Positions 4,899-5,024 of a stretch of 5,024 bases of DNA are shown piece by piece. Source of the stretch: Sporichthyaceae bacterium (GTDB lineage: Bacteria > Actinomycetota > Actinomycetes > JACCUZ01); assembly GCA_013698395.1 (NCBI GenBank), contig JACCUZ010000111.1, positions 1 through 5,024 of the forward strand, read 5' to 3'. Under the pieces are notes generated by a model. It worked only from the letters and a program-made list of their open reading frames with translations, had not been told where the DNA came from and searched no databases. A program made the translations under genes and the position numbers. The first letter of the stretch is position 1. Each line of letters starts with the position of its first letter.

Positions 4899-4918
4899 CA
4901 CCTCAATGGATTGAGGTG
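4899..4918 (+). promoter_or_regulatory. Hairpin sequestering the transposase ribosome-binding site
   Basis: CACCTCAA (4899-4906) and TTGAGGTG (4911-4918) form a perfect eight-pair stem with a four-base TGGA loop. The right arm contains nearly all of the GAGGTGG ribosome-binding site that serves the GTG at 4927. Read-through transcripts entering the element from outside would fold this stem and mask the site, a known way of limiting transposase synthesis in insertion sequences such as IS10 and IS50. Whether it works so here is inference. Confidence 0.6.
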
Positions 4919-4926
4919 GAAAGTCG

Positions 4927-5024
4927 GTGGGTCGTCCAAGGGCTTTGCTTTGTCAGCGGAGGGCGTTCTGGCGGTTGGTCGCCGAGGGGATGGTCGCCGA
5001 GAAGGCCGGTCGGCGGGTCGGGGT
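4927..5024 (+). CDS. IS30-like transposase, N-terminal fragment (truncated by window edge)
   Basis: The first 32 codons of an open frame run off the right edge. The translation starts MGRPRALLCQRRAFWRLVAE and continues GMVAEKAGRRVG. This matches the N terminus of actinobacterial IS30-like transposases: a GRP opening, then a helix-turn-helix of the form R-x-x-FW-x-L(V/I)AEG, followed by an A-G-x-x-VG segment that normally leads into a GSRWF-like stretch. The GTG start at 4927 is set by GAGGTGG (4913-4919) seven bases upstream; an in-frame TGA at 4912-4914 rules out a longer protein. The DDE catalytic domain lies outside the window, so intactness cannot be judged. The family call rests on the short N terminus and is likely rather than certain. 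Confidence 0.7.
   Translation, partial: MGRPRALLCQRRAFWRLVAEGMVAEKAGRRVG

Larger units (their letters stand above)
4885..5024 (+). mobile_element. Left part of an IS30-like insertion sequence (runs off the window)
   Basis: The element is recognised by its transposase start (4927 onward) and by a non-coding lead-in typical of an insertion-sequence end. The candidate terminal repeat is GGGGGTCGTCGCAACACC at 4885-4902; the precise boundary and target duplication cannot be seen without the right end. Local sequence (about 4899-4955) is less GC-rich and uses rarer codons such as CTT, TTG and TGT, unlike the flanking genes, which fits transfer. It is inserted upstream of the LOG operon and is transcribed away from it. 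Confidence 0.6.

Noticed and set aside
4635..4901. 88-residue minus-strand open frame covering the intergenic region
   Set aside because: It overlaps the long LOG gene out of frame, crosses both palindromes and has no motif or ribosome-binding site.

Overview
This is a GC-rich, densely packed chromosomal window from an actinomycete. Pointers are the GC-rich third codon positions, the near-universal GTG start codons, and a string of genes typical of actinobacterial core chromosomes: a DUF3117 protein (Rv1211-like), DNA-3-methyladenine glycosylase I, a small DivIVA-domain protein (Rv1209-like) and TIGR00730/LOG proteins. The genus cannot be fixed from the sequence alone.

Layout, left to right. 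(1) Positions 32-199 (-) encode the 55-residue DUF3117 protein. (2) The 138-bp gap at 200-337 holds a compact divergent control region: two opposed promoters whose -10 boxes overlap at 285-291, inside an imperfect dyad at 274-302. (3) A two-gene (+) operon follows, a PaaX-family regulator (338-1123) and a PaaG-like crotonase-fold enzyme (1120-1908), coupled through a GTGA overlap. (4) A tightly packed (-) operon spans 4741 down to 1905: two adjacent LOG-family proteins (3866-4741 and 3273-3866), a membrane-anchored mini DivIVA-domain protein (2956-3249), an SRPBCC protein (2515-2952) and DNA-3-methyladenine glycosylase I (1905-2525). Its last stop codon and that of the paaG-like gene share one CTAG. 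(5) From 4742 to the right edge lies a gap with a perfect 28-bp palindrome (4813-4840), then the left part of an IS30-like insertion sequence: the first 32 codons of a transposase (4927-5024), with its ribosome-binding site locked in a hairpin (4899-4918).

How the genes may work together. The PaaX/PaaG-like pair looks like a small self-regulated acyl-CoA module (aromatic or unsaturated acyl-CoA) set among core genes. The (-) operon joins enzymes that act on N-glycosidic bonds, LOG (nucleoside monophosphate phosphoribohydrolase) and Tag (3-methyladenine excision), with a polar/septal-type DivIVA-domain protein and a lipid-binding-type SRPBCC protein. Co-transcription is supported by spacing, but a shared pathway is inference.

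Most unusual are the right-hand end (palindrome, possible antitoxin-gene remnant, insertion sequence with a sequestered ribosome-binding site) and the overlapping divergent promoters at 262-314. No tRNA, rRNA, CRISPR array or complete mobile element is present.
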